Positions 36,290 through 46,075 of a stretch of DNA of 64,000 nt are shown here, piece after piece. The notes under the pieces were generated by a model. It saw only the letters and a program-made list of their open reading frames with translations, did not search any database and was not told where the DNA came from. This DNA is from Glaciecola nitratireducens FR1064. GTDB lineage: Bacteria; Pseudomonadota; Gammaproteobacteria; Enterobacterales; Alteromonadaceae. The position numbers and the translations under genes are program-made. The stretch's first letter is position 1. Every line of letters starts with the position of its first letter. The DNA lies in assembly GCF_000226565.1 (NCBI RefSeq), contig NC_016041.1, positions 3,224,001-3,288,000 on the forward strand, written 5' to 3'.

Positions 36290-36724
36290 GTGAGTTTAAT
36301 GAAATATAAGTTTATATTGGTTTCTATTGCTCTGATGCTCTTCGGGTGCAGTGATGAAACTGAAGTTGAACAAACGGCAGAAGACGTTGCGGTCGCATTT
36401 TTTGATGCCGTGTACAACCAAAACGACATTGATAAAGCGTTAACGTTGAGTACTCCTAATTTCGCTGAGGAATTAGGCAAGTATGTTACAACTAAAAATG
36501 CAGCACGACGGCTATTTAATATGTCCTTTGACTCAGTTCAAATTGATGCAGCTTTAGGCGATAAAAATGTTCGACGTGAATTTAAACGCTCTGGGAAGTT
36601 AGTCATTCTGTTTACAGGTTACCGCCAAGATAAACTGTATAAGGAGATGAAAGAAATTAGGTTAGTGAAAAAGGGAGATAACTGGTTAGTCGATGAGTTA
36701 TTGCCAGATCCTGACTTTTATTAA
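36290..36724 (+). CDS. small predicted lipoprotein, DUF4878-like
   Basis: 144 residues. A short signal peptide ends in the lipobox LMLFGC, so it should be anchored to a membrane by its Cys. The rest (AEDVAVAFFDAVYNQNDIDKA, then a Lys-rich strand region ending NWLVDELLPDPDFY) resembles NTF2-like/DUF4878 lipoproteins. The frame opens with GTG at 36290; an ATG at 36299 is an alternative, and AAGG lies upstream of both. Function unknown. 133 bases before ggt. Confidence 0.65.
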   Translation: MSLMKYKFILVSIALMLFGCSDETEVEQTAEDVAVAFFDAVYNQNDIDKALTLSTPNFAEELGKYVTTKNAARRLFNMSFDSVQIDAALGDKNVRREFKRSGKLVILFTGYRQDKLYKEMKEIRLVKKGDNWLVDELLPDPDFY

Positions 36725-36857
36725 TCAAAGATGCAGAATTTTAGTCGATTATAATACTTTGATGTTAACGGCATTCAGAGTTACCCTTTCATTAACCTCA
36801 ATTCAGATACGCCTCATATAGCAACAAAGCTATTACACTAATCAAGGAGAAGTCCTT

Positions 36858-38564
36858 TTGTCTTCAATTAATCGTTGGTCTTCAACTCGCCTTATTATTT
36901 TGGCTATGTTGTGTTATTTCGCACTCGGCTGCAGCCAGCAAACATCCTCCGCAGTTAATTCTGCTCCCACCAAAGCTGCTGTGGCAATGCCTGACAGCTA
37001 TAGTGCAGATGTGGCTAAAGCCGTATTGCAAAAAGGCGGTAATGCTATCGATGCCGCAATTGCAGCGCAATTCGTTTTGGCGGTGACACTGCCAGAAGCT
37101 GGGAATATTGGTGGTGGCGGCTTTATGCTAGTGTATAAAAACGACAAAGCCGACTTCATTGACTATAGAGAGCAAGCGCCGCTGTCTGCGCACAAAGATA
37201 TGTATTTAGATGAGCAAGGCAATGTGATCCCTTTTCAATCCGTTATCGGTGTATTGTCATCTGGCGTTCCAGGTACGGTAGCTGGAATGTGGTTAGCGCA
37301 TGAAAAATATGGCAGCTTAACGTGGAAACAGTTAGTGCAACCTTCAGTAACATTGGCAGAACAGGGCTTTATCGTTCATCCTAAGCTAGCTGACTCAATT
37401 GCACGGCATATCATAGATTTAGAGAAAGGCGGCTTTGACGTTAATTTTAAAGATTTCTTCGGCTCCGCGACTGCTAATGAAGTGTTTAAACAGCCTGAAT
37501 TAGCCGACGCGCTTATTCGCATAAGAGATCAAGGACGCGCCGGTTTCTATCAGGGTGAAACCGCTAAAATAATTAGCGACTTTATGCGCAAAGAACAAGG
37601 CTTAATTACTGAGAAAGACTTACTTTCATATCAGGCTAAAAGCAGACAAGCCATAAAAACCCAATGGCGTGATTATGAATTACTAACGTCGCCACCACCG
37701 AGTTCGGGCGGTGTAGCCATACTGCAGTGGTTAAAAATGTACGACGTATTGACCCAAGATCAGCAGAAGCTATCACACAATTCAAGCCCCTATGTACATT
37801 TGTTAGCAGAAATAGGCAAACGCGTATTTGCTGATAGAGCAGAGTATATGGGTGACCCCGACTTTGTTAATGTACCAATAGATAGCTTGATTGCCGATGA
37901 GTATATTGCTATGCGCAGCCAAGGCGTATTGCGCGACAGCATATCGGTAACTGAAAGCATTAAGCCAGGATTAAAAGAAAGTGAGCAAACTACGCATTTT
38001 TCAATTATGGATAAATGGGGTAACGCAGTGTCGAATACCACAACAATAAACTTGGGGTTTGGTAGCGGCGTCGTTGTGGAAGGTGCGGGATTTTTATTAA
38101 ATGACGAAATGGATGATTTCAGCGCAAAACCGGGTGTAGCGAATGTTTTTGGTGCGGTCGGAGGCCAAGCCAACGAGATTCAAGCGCAAAAGCGGATGTT
38201 GTCGTCTATGACCCCGAGCATGGTGCTAAAAGACAATAAAGTGGTAATGGTAACAGGGTCACCGGGTGGCACTACCATAATCAGTTCGGTCTATTTATCG
38301 ATGTTAAATGCGTTGGAATTTGAAATGGGTGCACAAGATGTTGTTGACCAACCACGCTTTCATCACCAGTTATTGCCTGAGAACGAAATCCGCTATCACA
38401 AAGGTCTTGATACAAAAGTAGTCGCAGAGCTCGAAGCAATGGGCTATAGCATGGTCGAGAGTCAATTTGGAGATATGCACGTTATTATGCGCACTCGTGG
38501 AGAAATTGAAGCAGCCTCGGAAACAGCGGGCCGCGGAAAATCGATTGTGTTTGAAAGCGAATAG
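36858..38564 (+). CDS. ggt: gamma-glutamyltransferase
   Basis: Cleaves the gamma-glutamyl bond of glutathione in the periplasm and matures by self-cleavage into two chains. 568 residues. The N-terminus carries a lipobox (YFALGC), so this one may be a lipoprotein. GGNAIDAAIAAQFVLAV and GGGGFMLVY are family motifs; the processing and nucleophilic Thr is in EQTTHFSI, followed by the small chain with SMTPSMVL and GSPGGTTII. Translation probably starts at TTG 36858, as AAGGAG lies ten bases before. Confidence 0.93.
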   Translation: MSSINRWSSTRLIILAMLCYFALGCSQQTSSAVNSAPTKAAVAMPDSYSADVAKAVLQKGGNAIDAAIAAQFVLAVTLPEAGNIGGGGFMLVYKNDKADFIDYREQAPLSAHKDMYLDEQGNVIPFQSVIGVLSSGVPGTVAGMWLAHEKYGSLTWKQLVQPSVTLAEQGFIVHPKLADSIARHIIDLEKGGFDVNFKDFFGSATANEVFKQPELADALIRIRDQGRAGFYQGETAKIISDFMRKEQGLITEKDLLSYQAKSRQAIKTQWRDYELLTSPPPSSGGVAILQWLKMYDVLTQDQQKLSHNSSPYVHLLAEIGKRVFADRAEYMGDPDFVNVPIDSLIADEYIAMRSQGVLRDSISVTESIKPGLKESEQTTHFSIMDKWGNAVSNTTTINLGFGSGVVVEGAGFLLNDEMDDFSAKPGVANVFGAVGGQANEIQAQKRMLSSMTPSMVLKDNKVVMVTGSPGGTTIISSVYLSMLNALEFEMGAQDVVDQPRFHHQLLPENEIRYHKGLDTKVVAELEAMGYSMVESQFGDMHVIMRTRGEIEAASETAGRGKSIVFESE

Positions 38565-38616
38565 AAGCGTTTTAATACGCGCTTTTTGTTGATTTCTAAT
38601 TACACTTGGGCAAACT

Positions 38617-38645
38617 GAGCTTCAGTCCATACCGTTCTGAAGCTC
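38617..38645 (-). terminator. hairpin after the molybdopterin oxidoreductase gene
   Basis: GAGCTTCAG and CTGAAGCTC form a perfect 9-bp stem with an 11-base loop, between the ends of converging genes. It is followed on the minus strand by only a weak T stretch. Confidence 0.5.
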
Positions 38646-38660
38646 TTGCCGAACAGCGAT

Positions 38661-40817
38661 TTAAGCGCTTGCCTTTATCCACACAGGTACACCATTAAGC
38701 ACAGCATTGCCGGACAATTCATCGACCACCATTTCGTCGGTTAAATCGTTAACGCTAACGCCTGCATGCTGCTGCGCAACTTGCCAACGCATGCCCTTCT
38801 TGTTATGGCCCCATCCATGAGGAATCGAAATAACACCCGGCATGATTTTATCGGTAATTTCAGCCGGTAAGCTAATTTCACCCACCCGCGATTTTACGTT
38901 AATCATTTGCTTGTCTTCGATCGACCATTTGGCAGCATCATCAGGATGAAGTTGTGCAGTGCAGCGAGATAAGCCATTGTTTGTGCCTTTTACCATGCGC
39001 TGACTATTGTGAAGCCAAGAGTTATTGGTTTTCAAATGGCGACGACCAATAAGCTGTAAACTATCGTCATCCGGCGTTTGGCTTTCAAAAAAGTGCTTAT
39101 CTAAACGCGTTAAGTCTGACATAAAATAATCGAAGCTCATGTCGATTTTTTTATCGGTATGAAAAATGGCGTCGGGTAAGTCAGGTTGCAGCGGCCCTAG
39201 GTCGATACCATGCGGCAAGTCTAGCAAAGTGGCTATGCTAATGGGTTTATCTGCGTGTTTATAACGCCCTGTTTGCAGCATGTCATCAATCACACCTGTC
39301 GGCGTTTTATCCCACAGCACCGAATACTTGTCCGTCGGTAAACCGTTTAAGCTATCGAGTCGTTCGGCTAGGCCTAAATATATTTGCCAGTCAGTTTTGC
39401 TGTTTGCTTCAGGTGGGAATATTGCAGGCGAATACTTGGTGCTATTACGTACAGCGAAATTATGAAAAACAATATCATAGTGGTCACGCTCTAAAGCCGT
39501 TACAGGCGGCAGAATGATATTTGCGTGCCTCGCCGTTTCCGTCATAAAGAAATCGATTGCCACCACAAAATCTAACTTTTCAAATGCAGTATCAAGCTGC
39601 TGCCCATTCGGCGTAGTTAGTACAGGATTGCCTGCACCTATCACCATGGCTTTTATTTGGCCTTCGCCCGGTGTTGTCATTTCTTCCGCCAAGGCGGAAA
39701 CCGGAAACTCCCCAGCAAAGGCTGGTAGCTTGCGCACACGGGTATGAAAGTTGCCAATAGAGCCGCGACCAGAGTGAGGCAAAAAGTCGGCGGCGGGTTG
39801 CGTAAACATCATGCCACCACGTCTGTCTAAGTTGCCGGTTAGCATATTGAACAACATGATTAAGTATTGGGTCAATGTACCAAATGCCTGCACACTGGCG
39901 CCCATTCGGCCATAGCAAACCGCAGACTCTGCGGCGCAAAAGTCACTCACCAAGTGTTCAATTTGTGCAGGTGTCATTCCTATTTTGCTTGCCACTTTTA
40001 GTGGTGTATAAGGCGCTACGTAGGCTTCAATGTCTAGTAAATGAGGAGCAAATTCAAGCAGTCTTTCTGGCGTCACTTTATCACTGGCAAACAAAGTATT
40101 GATCATCGCAAGTAACAATAGTGCGTCAGTGCCAGGCTTTATGAAGTGATGCTCGCTGCTCATATCAGCTGTTTCAGATTTTTTAGGATCGATAACAACT
40201 ACCTTGCCTTCTCTGCTTTGAATTGCTTTTAAACGGCGTTTAATATGTGGCACAGTCATAATGCTGCCGTTTGACGCTAAAGGGTTACCGCCAATGATCA
40301 TAAAATACTGAGTATGGTCGATATCAGGGATCGGGATTTGCGATTGATGACCAAACAGCTGTCGACTCACAATGTGATGTGGAAGCTGATCAACCGAGGT
40401 TGCGGAATACCGATTGTGTGACTTCAATGCACGGTAGAAATAGGGACCAAACAATATCGATCCCATGTTATGCGCGTTAGGATTACCTAAATACGTAGCG
40501 ACTGATTCAGGCCCATGCTTTTGCTGGGTTTCAAACAACGCCGTCGCTACTTTATCTAAAGCCTCTTCCCAAGGAATTTCTTGCCAACCTTCAGCGGTTC
40601 GCTCTAACGGCATCTTGATACGGTCAGGATCCTCGTACAGGTCTTTTAGCGCCATGGCTTTAGGACAAACATGGCCTTCACTAAATGGATTCTTTTTATC
40701 ACCTACAATCGATAATATTTCACGCTTGTCGGTAGTGACTTCGATACCGCACATCGCCTCGCATAAAGTACACGTGGAATAATGTTTTTGTTCTGTTGAT
40801 ACCGAGCCTGAAGTCAT
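38661..40817 (-). CDS. molybdopterin-dependent oxidoreductase
   Basis: 718 residues of the DMSO reductase superfamily. An N-terminal [4Fe-4S] site is formed by CTLCEAMC and HVCPKA. The molybdopterin-binding body follows, with IGGNPLASNG, VVIDPKKSE and AGNPVLTTPNGQQ, then a C-terminal molydopterin dinucleotide-binding domain ending with IPHGWGHN. There is no twin-arginine signal, so it is probably cytoplasmic. Neither electron-transfer subunit nor membrane anchor is encoded beside it. The substrate cannot be told from the sequence. The ATG at 40817 is preferred over an upstream TTG. Confidence 0.85.
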   Translation of the reverse strand: MTSGSVSTEQKHYSTCTLCEAMCGIEVTTDKREILSIVGDKKNPFSEGHVCPKAMALKDLYEDPDRIKMPLERTAEGWQEIPWEEALDKVATALFETQQKHGPESVATYLGNPNAHNMGSILFGPYFYRALKSHNRYSATSVDQLPHHIVSRQLFGHQSQIPIPDIDHTQYFMIIGGNPLASNGSIMTVPHIKRRLKAIQSREGKVVVIDPKKSETADMSSEHHFIKPGTDALLLLAMINTLFASDKVTPERLLEFAPHLLDIEAYVAPYTPLKVASKIGMTPAQIEHLVSDFCAAESAVCYGRMGASVQAFGTLTQYLIMLFNMLTGNLDRRGGMMFTQPAADFLPHSGRGSIGNFHTRVRKLPAFAGEFPVSALAEEMTTPGEGQIKAMVIGAGNPVLTTPNGQQLDTAFEKLDFVVAIDFFMTETARHANIILPPVTALERDHYDIVFHNFAVRNSTKYSPAIFPPEANSKTDWQIYLGLAERLDSLNGLPTDKYSVLWDKTPTGVIDDMLQTGRYKHADKPISIATLLDLPHGIDLGPLQPDLPDAIFHTDKKIDMSFDYFMSDLTRLDKHFFESQTPDDDSLQLIGRRHLKTNNSWLHNSQRMVKGTNNGLSRCTAQLHPDDAAKWSIEDKQMINVKSRVGEISLPAEITDKIMPGVISIPHGWGHNKKGMRWQVAQQHAGVSVNDLTDEMVVDELSGNAVLNGVPVWIKASA

Positions 40818-41055
40818 GTTGAATGCCAATTTAAGTGGTAATAACAGTAAATTAGCGGGTAAGTGGATTATATACAAGCATCATTGATATTTATGAGCAA
40901 GTGAGCAAAGGCAAAGCTTCCAATCGAGTTCGAAGCCTTTCAGGTTTAAGAGCATTCAACTATAGTGCATAGCATGGGCGTTGATCACGCCCTAACTAAT
41001 AGAAAAGAAGAGTCACATTTTCGGTCTAGTGATATAAACCAATTAACTCGTGCAC

Positions 41056-42321
41056 TTACTTTCTTCTAGGCTGTTTTGGTCTATCTCCACGACTTTCGCG
41101 ATTGCCATTTGCAGCATCAGCATTCGGGTTTCTTGGCTTTTTGGGGCGCTTCGGCTTTTGTGCTTTTAGCGCTACTGGCGCTAACTTCTCGGTTGGCTCA
41201 AAACCTTTAATGATCTCAGTTGCTATCACTTCGCCTATCAAGCTTTGTATTTCGCTAATATTTTTCTTGTCTTCTATTGTAGCAAAACTATATGCGTGAC
41301 CGGTGGCACCCGCTCTGCCTGTGCGACCAATTCTATGCACGTAGTCTTCGGCAATGTTAGGTAAATCGAAGTTAACGATTTGTGGAAGCTCACTAATATC
41401 GATGCCTCTAGCAGCAATATCCGTTGCCGCTAACACCTGAACGCCACCGCTTTTAAAATCGGCTAACGCTCTAGTTCTAGCACCTTGGCTCTTGTTGCCA
41501 TGAATTGCAGAGGCAGTAATATTTTGTTTGATTAAAAATTTAGCTAACCTGTCTGCGCCGTGTTTAGTTCTGCAGAAAACCAACACTTGATGCCAATTAT
41601 TCTCTTTGATTAAATGACTCAGCAATTTGTTTTTGCTTGTTTTATCAACAGGAATAATCACCTGCTCGACAGCCTTTGCAGTGCTGTTCTTTGGATTAAC
41701 CGAAATTTCTACCGGATTATTTACGATCGTTTTCGCTAACTTTCGAATGTCATCAGAAAACGTAGCAGAGAAGAGCAGATTTTGTCTCTTCTTAGGAAGT
41801 AACGCCATGATCTTCTTAATATCATGAATAAAGCCCATATCTAACATACGGTCGGCTTCATCAAGCACTAATATTTCAAGCTCAGAAAACTTCACTGCTT
41901 TTTGTTGATACAAGTCCATTAATCTGCCCGGCGTTGCAACTAAAACGTCAACACCTCTGCGCAATTTGATCATTTGCGGGTTAATTCCCACTCCACCAAA
42001 CACAACTTGCGTCTTCAGATTTAAATGTTTGCCATAGTAGCGAATATTTTCATCGATCTGAGCCGCAAGCTCTCTCGTTGGCGTTAAAATAAGCGCCTTA
42101 ACATTGTTTGCCGAAGCAGGTTTGGTATTCTCGAACATAGAGAGTATTGGTAGTGTAAACGCCGCCGTTTTTCCAGTACCAGTTTGAGCAGCGGCCATGA
42201 TGTCCTTGCCTTCTAGTACAACCGGGATCCCTTGTTCCTGGATTGGTGACGGTTGTTTATAACCTTTTTCTTCTACCGCTTGAAGGACAAGAGAGGATAA
42301 TCCTAAGGATTTAAATGACAT
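41056..42321 (-). CDS. rhlE: DEAD-box RNA helicase, RhlE type
   Basis: ATP-dependent RNA helicase thought to act in ribosome assembly and RNA turnover. 421 residues. Q motif [10 protein letters not shown], Walker [50 protein letters not shown] and [10 protein letters not shown] are all intact. A short basic tail ([11 protein letters not shown]) follows the core. The start [10 protein letters not shown] aligns with E. coli RhlE; an upstream in-frame start adds 12 unlikely residues. Confidence 0.94.
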   Translation of the reverse strand: MSFKSLGLSSLVLQAVEEKGYKQPSPIQEQGIPVVLEGKDIMAAAQTGTGKTAAFTLPILSMFENTKPASANNVKALILTPTRELAAQIDENIRYYGKHLNLKTQVVFGGVGINPQMIKLRRGVDVLVATPGRLMDLYQQKAVKFSELEILVLDEADRMLDMGFIHDIKKIMALLPKKRQNLLFSATFSDDIRKLAKTIVNNPVEISVNPKNSTAKAVEQVIIPVDKTSKNKLLSHLIKENNWHQVLVFCRTKHGADRLAKFLIKQNITASAIHGNKSQGARTRALADFKSGGVQVLAATDIAARGIDISELPQIVNFDLPNIAEDYVHRIGRTGRAGATGHAYSFATIEDKKNISEIQSLIGEVIATEIIKGFEPTEKLAPVALKAQKPKRPKKPRNPNADAANGNRESRGDRPKQPRRK

Positions 42322-42436
42322 GCTTTTACTCGTTTGAAAACTGATAGAACTTAACACGCTGTTAAGTAGGGGTCGGCTAGCGATATCACTTTTATATGGC
42401 TAACTGATACTAAGGGCGCAGAGGGTACAGCAGAAT

Positions 42437-42469
42437 GCAAAACACCGCAATTAAAATGCAGTGTTTTGC
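42437..42469 (-). other. perfect hairpin between the TraB/GumN gene and rhlE
   Basis: GCAAAACAC and GTGTTTTGC, with an inner GCA/TGC extension, form a long stem. It lies 124 bases after the end of the GumN gene, upstream of rhlE on the same strand. No T run follows. It could be a weak terminator or an element of the rhlE leader. Confidence 0.45.
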
Positions 42470-42592
42470 TCTTCTTATCAGGCATCATAAAGGCTTTGTG
42501 AAGAGTGAAAATAGAACCGTCTAATTAGCTCTCCTTCCTTTTTTAGCGCCTATATTTATCGCTTTGTTCGAAGCAGGCTATTAATCACTGGC

Positions 42593-43456
42593 CTATTTTA
42601 CTTTTTCAATCTTGTAGCCTTTGGCCTCTAATTTAGCAAAAATACTGTCCTTGCCCGCTAAGTGCGCAGCGCCAACGAGCACGAACTCAGTCGGCTTATC
42701 ATCTAACATGCCTATGATTTTTGGCATCCAGTTATTGTTTCGCTTTACGATTAAATCGTTATACATTTGCGGTGACGATGCCGCCATGTCCTCAATAATC
42801 GTCTTGTTCAGCGTTTTTAAATCACCCTCTTTCCAACTTACTAACATGTCGTCAATTAATGCCGGTAAGCTTTCTAGTTCATCTAGCGTGTAGTTGATAA
42901 TTGCATTGTCATCATCGCCGCCTAGATTTACGATAAACGCTAGCTGCTCATCCACAGATTCAAACCATTCAACTGGTTTTGCGTCTGCTTTTGCCTTTGT
43001 CGAAAAAGTTTGATCCACACCATCCTGGTCGAACCCGTTGGCCTGATACTCAAGCATAGTTATCGTCAAAGCCACCATTGAGGGCTTAAGTGAATTGAAG
43101 TTAATAATAGGCATCCCTTTCTCATCTAAATAGGTTTTCAATGCTGCGTATGTGTCTTCATTTAAGCGAGTTTGCAAAGTAGTTCCGTCCGTCAAAACTA
43201 CTTTTGACATCATTTTCTGTTGAAATGCAGAGGTTTGCATTCCCTCAATGTCAGACTCAAAAACGAGCTTATCAGAGGCTGCATAAGCTTTGTCGTATTC
43301 TGCAGGCAAGGGAAAATTATCGGCTTTTAATATGTGAACCGTACCGCCAAAATACACTGTATTCTCGCCGTTAGTGACTTTCCATACTGAAGCTCCTTGG
43401 GCTGAGACTGATGCAGCTAAAAGCGCTGCTATCGCTATTTTTTTAAATATTGTCAT
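42593..43456 (-). CDS. TraB/GumN family protein, exported
   Basis: 287 residues. A signal peptide ends near ASVSAQGA. The mature protein has the TraB/GumN hallmarks: GGTVHIL near the start and FVLVGAAHLAGKDS near the end. These carry conserved Gly and His positions that resemble metallopeptidase motifs of the Tiki relatives. Function in bacteria is unclear. Single gene; no partner is visible. Confidence 0.85.
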   Translation of the reverse strand: MTIFKKIAIAALLAASVSAQGASVWKVTNGENTVYFGGTVHILKADNFPLPAEYDKAYAASDKLVFESDIEGMQTSAFQQKMMSKVVLTDGTTLQTRLNEDTYAALKTYLDEKGMPIINFNSLKPSMVALTITMLEYQANGFDQDGVDQTFSTKAKADAKPVEWFESVDEQLAFIVNLGGDDDNAIINYTLDELESLPALIDDMLVSWKEGDLKTLNKTIIEDMAASSPQMYNDLIVKRNNNWMPKIIGMLDDKPTEFVLVGAAHLAGKDSIFAKLEAKGYKIEKVK

Positions 43457-43778
43457 TTGTATCTCTATTTAGGTGGCCGGTTGGCCTAATGGTAAATAAC
43501 GTAAATTGAATGCTGAATGATATTAACGACTGATTTGGAGCCTGAAAAGAAAAACTATCAAAGATACGACTCACAAACGTAAAAAAGAAAACGAATAAAA
43601 AAGGCATTTCAATCACAAAAGTGCAAAATAAAAACCGAATATCCACATTTTTTAAGCCTCAGTGAGTAACGCTGATTACAAAATGGACTGTCCGTGGCAC
43701 AATCTTAAAATAACGACAAAGGTGACTCGTTTTTTAACCCGTTATCGTGGAGTCGCCGCCACTTTAAACTCACTTAAA

Positions 43779-44405
43779 ATGAAGGTAAGCACATTGCTTC
43801 AAAAACACATTGGATTCTTACTGAGCGTTATCGCAATTGGGCTTTTCATACCCGGTATTTTAGCGCCTATGTTTACATTGAACATGGAGTTAGCGATTAA
43901 TCTTGCAGGCCCCACAATCTCTTCTGAATTAGTAACTAAAGAGCTTTCCATAATGGGAACAGTTCAAGAGTTATTAAATGACGATAGGATATTTGTAGCC
44001 GTATTAATATTTTCCTTTTCTGTCGTTATTCCACTAACAAAAACGAGTCTCATAATAGCTGCTTACTTCACAAATAATAGTGAATTTCAGCGTAAAATAA
44101 CAAAGTTTGTCGCCATAATTGGCAAATGGTCAATGGCTGATGTGTTCGTCGTCGCTATTTTTCTTGCCGTACTTTCAACTGACCATGGGCAAACTGCACA
44201 GCAAAATCAGCTGTCCTTTTTTGGCATGTCCCTAGACTTTGAAATCAGCACACAAACACTGTCAAATGTTGGAGTTGGATTTTATTATTTCGTTGCATAC
44301 TGCGTTGTTTCACTCATTGGTTCTCAGTTAATGTTAGGAGCCATAGAGCGAGCTCAAACACTGTTGGAAAGTAGAACTTACTTAAAAACGAAGGCTGAAG
44401 AATAG
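43779..44405 (+). CDS. PqiA-like inner membrane protein
   Basis: About 208 residues from the ATG at 43779, with three or four membrane helices. GFLLSVIAIGLFIPGILAPM, VVIPLTKTSLII and KWSMADVFVVAIFLAVL resemble one half of paraquat-inducible protein A, including the Pro and Lys residues of that fold. The CxxC zinc ribbons of full PqiA are missing. The frame is open back to a GTG at 43662, which would add a polar extension, and neither start has a clear ribosome site. There is no MCE protein partner beside it. Role unknown. Confidence 0.65.
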   Translation: MKVSTLLQKHIGFLLSVIAIGLFIPGILAPMFTLNMELAINLAGPTISSELVTKELSIMGTVQELLNDDRIFVAVLIFSFSVVIPLTKTSLIIAAYFTNNSEFQRKITKFVAIIGKWSMADVFVVAIFLAVLSTDHGQTAQQNQLSFFGMSLDFEISTQTLSNVGVGFYYFVAYCVVSLIGSQLMLGAIERAQTLLESRTYLKTKAEE

Positions 44406-44464
44406 AAAAACAAATAAAAATCGTAGAACTAAAATAATCTTATAAAAAATAAAAGGAGACCAAC

Positions 44465-45007
44465 ATGAGTCGTCATTTTGATCAAGCCGAAGGCTTAACC
44501 GAACATCACGATCCAGCTACTCATGAGTTTGTATTTAATCAAACTATGTTTAGAATTAAGGACCCTGAGCGCACACTCAAGTTCTATACCGAAGTACTAG
44601 GCATGACGCTAGTCAAGCGACTAGATTTTGAAGACATGAAGTTCACGCTATATTTTCTTGCGTCGATTCCACCAGAGCAGCTAAATGATTGGTCGAGTGA
44701 TAAAAACCAACGCATTGTACAAACCTTCAGTCGCCCGGCCATGCTAGAACTAACCCACAATTGGGGCGATGAGAGCGATGACAGTGTGTCTTATCACAGC
44801 GGTAACGAAGAGCCTAAAGGCTTCGGCCACATTGGTTTTGCTGTGCCTGATATCGACGCCGCCTGCAAACGATTTGAGTCGTTAGGCGTTGAATTTAAGA
44901 AGAAACCGAACGATGGCAGCATGAAAGGCATTGCGTTTATCAAAGACCCCGACGGCTATTGGATTGAGATTTTCACACCAGCCCGCTTGCCTGATTTATT
45001 AGGCTAG
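44465..45007 (+). CDS. gloA: lactoylglutathione lyase, long zinc-type
   Basis: Converts the hemithioacetal of methylglyoxal and glutathione to S-lactoylglutathione. 180 residues, longer than the 135 of E. coli GloA and closer to the human and Pseudomonas long form, including [16 protein letters not shown]. The four metal ligands are seen as Gln in NQTMFRIKD, Glu in MLELTHNWG, His in GFGHIGFAV and Glu in WIEIFTP. The long form is usually zinc-dependent, whereas the short form uses nickel. The ATG has AAGGAGA just before it. Confidence 0.92.
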   Translation: MSRHFDQAEGLTEHHDPATHEFVFNQTMFRIKDPERTLKFYTEVLGMTLVKRLDFEDMKFTLYFLASIPPEQLNDWSSDKNQRIVQTFSRPAMLELTHNWGDESDDSVSYHSGNEEPKGFGHIGFAVPDIDAACKRFESLGVEFKKKPNDGSMKGIAFIKDPDGYWIEIFTPARLPDLLG

Positions 45008-45171
45008 CATTCGTAATAAATGCCGATATTACGCGCCAAAGGGTCCCTCAAGTGGGAATGCGCAACATAAAGCAGAGCAAATTAAACCTTGTGTTGAATG
45101 ACGACAATCTGTTGTCTAGTTCAGCCATAGGGTTCAGTTTGCTTCGCCTTCAAATTTTAGTGCTTTGAAAT

Positions 45172-45891
45172 TTACTTATCTTCCCGTTCTTGCTTAGGCA
45201 GGTACTTATAACCATTTATCATGGAGGAAACTAAAGCTGTTTTTTCCCTACGTTCACTAATAATGACCCCGATAATATGAAGAGGGATCAAGAAACATAA
45301 GAAGTAAAAAGTATAAACATGAGCAGTGATGAACGGTTTCCGAACTTCGCGCATGGCTTGATAGGCTTGTTCATCCACATTTTCTTTTGAGTAGGGTTTA
45401 ATCATCTCAACCTTACTGCTGTCAACCGCAATACTTTTAGCAAAATATTGCCCTAAAGGCGGATAGTAAATATCGGTTCCGGCGATAACTAAGCCGCTCA
45501 CCATTTGGATACACATTGAAAGCAGTAATGCGCCTACCATTAGCTTACCCAATGGGTTATGCCCTTTATGTTTTTTATCGGGTTGTTGTTTAAGATCGGC
45601 TAGCTCTGCAGTAAAACCTTTGGCAAAGGGCAAGGTTTTGCGCCAACGCTCATAGCCCTTACCGAAGAAACCCATTCCAATCCGTATAACTAAATTGCTT
45701 GCAAAGACATAACCTACAATGACATGAATGGTTTTCAGTAAAATTTTGCCATCATTACTTATCCCTAAGGTACTCGCATTGAAAATAATTAGCCCTAGCA
45801 CGATAAGCAGCATCACGACTGATACATTAATCCAGTGAAAGAGTCTTAGATATTTACTCCACACATAGACTTGTTGGAATTGACGGTTCAT
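45172..45891 (-). CDS. cytochrome b561-type membrane protein
   Basis: 239 residues from the ATG at 45891 (GAGG six bases upstream). Four main membrane helices with His residues suited to bind two hemes: RLFHWINV, IHVIVGYVF, and in the last helices AHVYTFYF and PLHIIGV. The layout resembles the b-type cytochrome of Ni/Fe-hydrogenase and thiosulfate reductase. It would move electrons between the quinone pool and a periplasmic partner. The partner is not known; it lies just downstream of qseBC on the same strand and may belong to the redox island. Confidence 0.85.
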   Translation of the reverse strand: MNRQFQQVYVWSKYLRLFHWINVSVVMLLIVLGLIIFNASTLGISNDGKILLKTIHVIVGYVFASNLVIRIGMGFFGKGYERWRKTLPFAKGFTAELADLKQQPDKKHKGHNPLGKLMVGALLLSMCIQMVSGLVIAGTDIYYPPLGQYFAKSIAVDSSKVEMIKPYSKENVDEQAYQAMREVRKPFITAHVYTFYFLCFLIPLHIIGVIISERREKTALVSSMINGYKYLPKQEREDK

Positions 45892-46075
45892 GTAACACCT
45901 CATGGTAGTTAGAAAATACATTGTTTTAGTTTAAGCGGGCTTAGTGTCTGAAGTATTGATCTACAGCATAAACTAAGCCTTCATATTGATTTCAAGTAGA
46001 TTAGCAAAGGTCCCAATAGAATCAGCCTCAAAAAGAAGACTCGCTATTTAGCACGATTTTTTTTGTTTGTGTTAA

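Noticed and set aside
40976-40992. GGGCGT/ACGCCC hairpin after rhlE
   Set aside because: Short stem with no T run on either strand and over 60 bases past the stop codon; role not supportable.
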